From Leptolyngbya sp. SIO1E4 (lineage in GTDB: Bacteria > Cyanobacteriota > Cyanobacteriia > Phormidesmidales > Phormidesmidaceae): 64,000 nucleotides of DNA. The stretch lies in contig JAAHFU020000002.1 of NCBI GenBank assembly GCA_010672825.2, forward strand, positions 1,748,001-1,812,000, in the 5' to 3' direction. Shown one piece after another: positions 62,284 to 64,000 of the stretch (the first letter of the stretch is position 1; each line of letters starts with the position of its first letter). The notes beneath the pieces were generated by a model that searched no databases, was not told the origin of the DNA, and saw only the letters and a program-made list of their open reading frames with translations. A program made the translations under genes and the position numbers.

Positions 62284-63936
62284 CTACACCTGGGCGAGAT
62301 GGCGGTGGACAAACTGTACGCAAATAGAGCCTTCACCCACGCCGGAGGCAACTCGCTTCACTGACCCATGGCGCACGTCGCCCACTGCAAAAATGCCCGG
62401 CACCGTGGTTTCTAACAAAAAGCGATCGCGCTCCAGGGGCCAAGCCGTTTTCAGGGGAATATCCGGACCGGTGTAAATAAAGCCCCGCTCATCCCGCTGC
62501 ACCACCTCATCGAGCCAACGAGTGCTCGGGGTAGCCCCAATAAAAATAAACAAAGAGTTCGTTTCAAAGTGTTTGGTTTCCCCAGTTTGACTGTCTTTAA
62601 CCAGAATCTTCTCGAGGCGGTCACCCCCTTTGGCTTCTACCACGCTGTGGAAGGGCAACACTTCGATATTGTCCGTGCTCTCAATTTGGTCAATCAAATA
62701 CTGGGACATGCTCTTGGTGAGCGACTCACCCCGCACTAGAATGCGTACCCTACGGGCGTATTTGGAAAAATACATGGCTGCCTGACCGGCTGAGTTGGCC
62801 CCGCCCACCACATAAACATCCTCATCCTGACAGGCCGCGGCTTCAGTTTGGGCCGCCCCGTAGTACACGCCAGCTCCGGTAAACTGCTCAATGCCAGGCA
62901 CCGTGAGCCTGCGCCACGCGACCCCCATCGCCAAAATCACAGCGTGACAACTGATTTCGCTGCCGTCTGACAGGGTGATTGTGTGGTAAGTATCTTCGGT
63001 TCGAATTGCTGTGGCCTCTTGAGGGGTAAGAATCTCCACCCCAAAGCGCTTGGCTTGGGTGACTGCGCGGCGGGCCAGGTCGCTGCCGCTAAGCCCCACT
63101 GGGAACCCTAAGTAGTTTTCAATCCGAGAGCTGGTGCCAGCCTGCCCCCCCGGTGCTTCCCGTTCAATCATTACTGTGTGCAAGCCTTCTGATGCGCCAT
63201 ATACGGCTGCGGCTAACCCTGCTGGCCCCCCACCAATAATGACCAAATCGTAAAAGGGGTTAGCCGCCTCGGTTTGCATGCCCACTTGCTGAGCTAAGGT
63301 CGCAGTGTTGGGCTTTACCAGTTTCTCGCCGTTGGGCAGCAGTACGAGGGGTAAACAAGGATTGTCCTTTTCTCCGGCATAGGTAACTAGTTGCTGAGCC
63401 TCAGCGTTACGCTCAATATCGAGCCAGCGGTAGGGCACCTGATTGCGCGCCAAGAAATCCCGCAGGGCATGGGAGTCGGGGGACCAGCGATCGCTAATCA
63501 CCTTGACCCCTTGAAATTCAGGTTTGAAGGTGGCTTGCCAGTCATGGATCAAATCATCCAGTACTGGATAAAGCTTTTCTTCAGGGGGATCCCAGGGCTT
63601 CAGCAGGTAGTAGTCTAGCTGGGCCTTATTGATAGAATCAATGGCTGCATTGGTGTCAGCATAGGCCGTCAACAGCGCCCGCTTCGCCGCTGGAAACAGT
63701 TCGCTGGCCTGCTCCAAAAACTCTACCCCGCTCATTTCGGGCATGCGCTGGTCGGCTAAAAACAATGCCACCGTATTGCCCCGTAGCTTGAGTTGCTGTA
63801 AAGCCTCTAAGGCCGTGGCCCCAGAATCAGCGCGGACAATGCGGAAGCGATCGCCATACTGTTTGCGAAGATCTCGGGCAATGGCCTGAAGCACAGCTGG
63901 ATCGTCATCAATCGTCAGAATGACCGGTTTATCCAT
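62284..63936 (-). CDS. Receiver-domain / thioredoxin-reductase-like flavoprotein fusion
   Basis: The 550-residue protein has a receiver domain (1-125, LTIDDDPA, LFLADQRMPEMSG, YYLLKPWD), a glutaredoxin-like segment (about 140-215) whose CxxC position reads SPDS, and a thioredoxin-reductase-like module (from 230): FAD motif VIIGGGPAGLAAAVYG, NADPH motif VYVVGGANSAGQAAMYF and FAVGDVRHG. The redox CxxC of thioredoxin reductases is missing, replaced by an AAQTEAAAC stretch, so it cannot be a classical thioredoxin reductase. It may reduce another acceptor or signal redox state under control of the receiver. Similar fusions are known in several bacteria. Confidence 0.88.
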   Translation of the reverse strand: MDKPVILTIDDDPAVLQAIARDLRKQYGDRFRIVRADSGATALEALQQLKLRGNTVALFLADQRMPEMSGVEFLEQASELFPAAKRALLTAYADTNAAIDSINKAQLDYYLLKPWDPPEEKLYPVLDDLIHDWQATFKPEFQGVKVISDRWSPDSHALRDFLARNQVPYRWLDIERNAEAQQLVTYAGEKDNPCLPLVLLPNGEKLVKPNTATLAQQVGMQTEAANPFYDLVIIGGGPAGLAAAVYGASEGLHTVMIEREAPGGQAGTSSRIENYLGFPVGLSGSDLARRAVTQAKRFGVEILTPQEATAIRTEDTYHTITLSDGSEISCHAVILAMGVAWRRLTVPGIEQFTGAGVYYGAAQTEAAACQDEDVYVVGGANSAGQAAMYFSKYARRVRILVRGESLTKSMSQYLIDQIESTDNIEVLPFHSVVEAKGGDRLEKILVKDSQTGETKHFETNSLFIFIGATPSTRWLDEVVQRDERGFIYTGPDIPLKTAWPLERDRFLLETTVPGIFAVGDVRHGSVKRVASGVGEGSICVQFVHRHLAQV

Positions 63937-64000
63937 GGGGGTTCTCTAGCGGCAAACACTAAAATTAATTTTGCCATCTTCTCAAGTGCCTGAGCGCATC

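Overview
The window is cyanobacterial chromosome. The markers are a cytochrome b6f PetN gene, a Gap2-type glyceraldehyde-3-phosphate dehydrogenase, a polyprenyltransferase of the plastoquinone type, paired DUF2499/DUF3593 membrane proteins, a DUF1400 hydrolase, many GCGATCGC (HIP1) octamers and GCAGAAG-type short tandem repeats. Long intergenic spaces, multi-domain sensory kinases and dispersed repeats suggest a filamentous, Leptolyngbya-like genome, but that placement is inference.

Layout. 1-1150: edge of an actin-like (ParM-type) gene and a VOC protein. 1439-6886: an OmpR-type response regulator and its kinase, a triple 11-bp direct repeat, a secreted protein made of 48 perfect Gly-Asp dipeptides, and a three-part enzyme ending in an aspartyl/asparaginyl beta-hydroxylase domain. 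6917-14074: gap2, then murC-murB-ybaB-low-molecular-weight phosphatase-DUF1400 hydrolase on the other strand. 14230-37546: a signalling island with hybrid kinases, a five-domain response regulator, a CheY-like protein and a HisKA-EAL fusion. Four of the kinases end in the same short non-HPt module. 37726-43987: ubiA, then the NAD cluster pncB-nadD-nrtR-nadE behind a palindrome. 44424-49571: CPBP protease, copper P-type ATPase, alpha/beta hydrolase. 49829-53443: rsmB, a 55-residue membrane protein, petN, a membrane protein and aspC. 53760-58468: sulfotransferase, arsM, a VOC protein, DUF3593, DUF2499 and csaB. 58894-63936: a coiled-coil protein, a HAD phosphatase and a receiver-flavoprotein fusion.

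The most unusual locus is 1439-6886. The poly-(Gly-Asp) protein carries a Sec-type signal, and the next gene encodes a hydroxylase of the family that modifies Asp/Asn side chains. A simple reading is that the hydroxylase modifies the Gly-Asp chain to make an exported, strongly acidic, metal-binding polymer, with the two-component system as regulator. This is inference from gene content and order.

A second structural feature is a dispersed repeat of about 96 bp, present in seven intergenic copies. Every copy keeps a canonical G-quadruplex motif although its sequence has drifted.

No rRNA, tRNA, CRISPR array or transposase gene was recognised.
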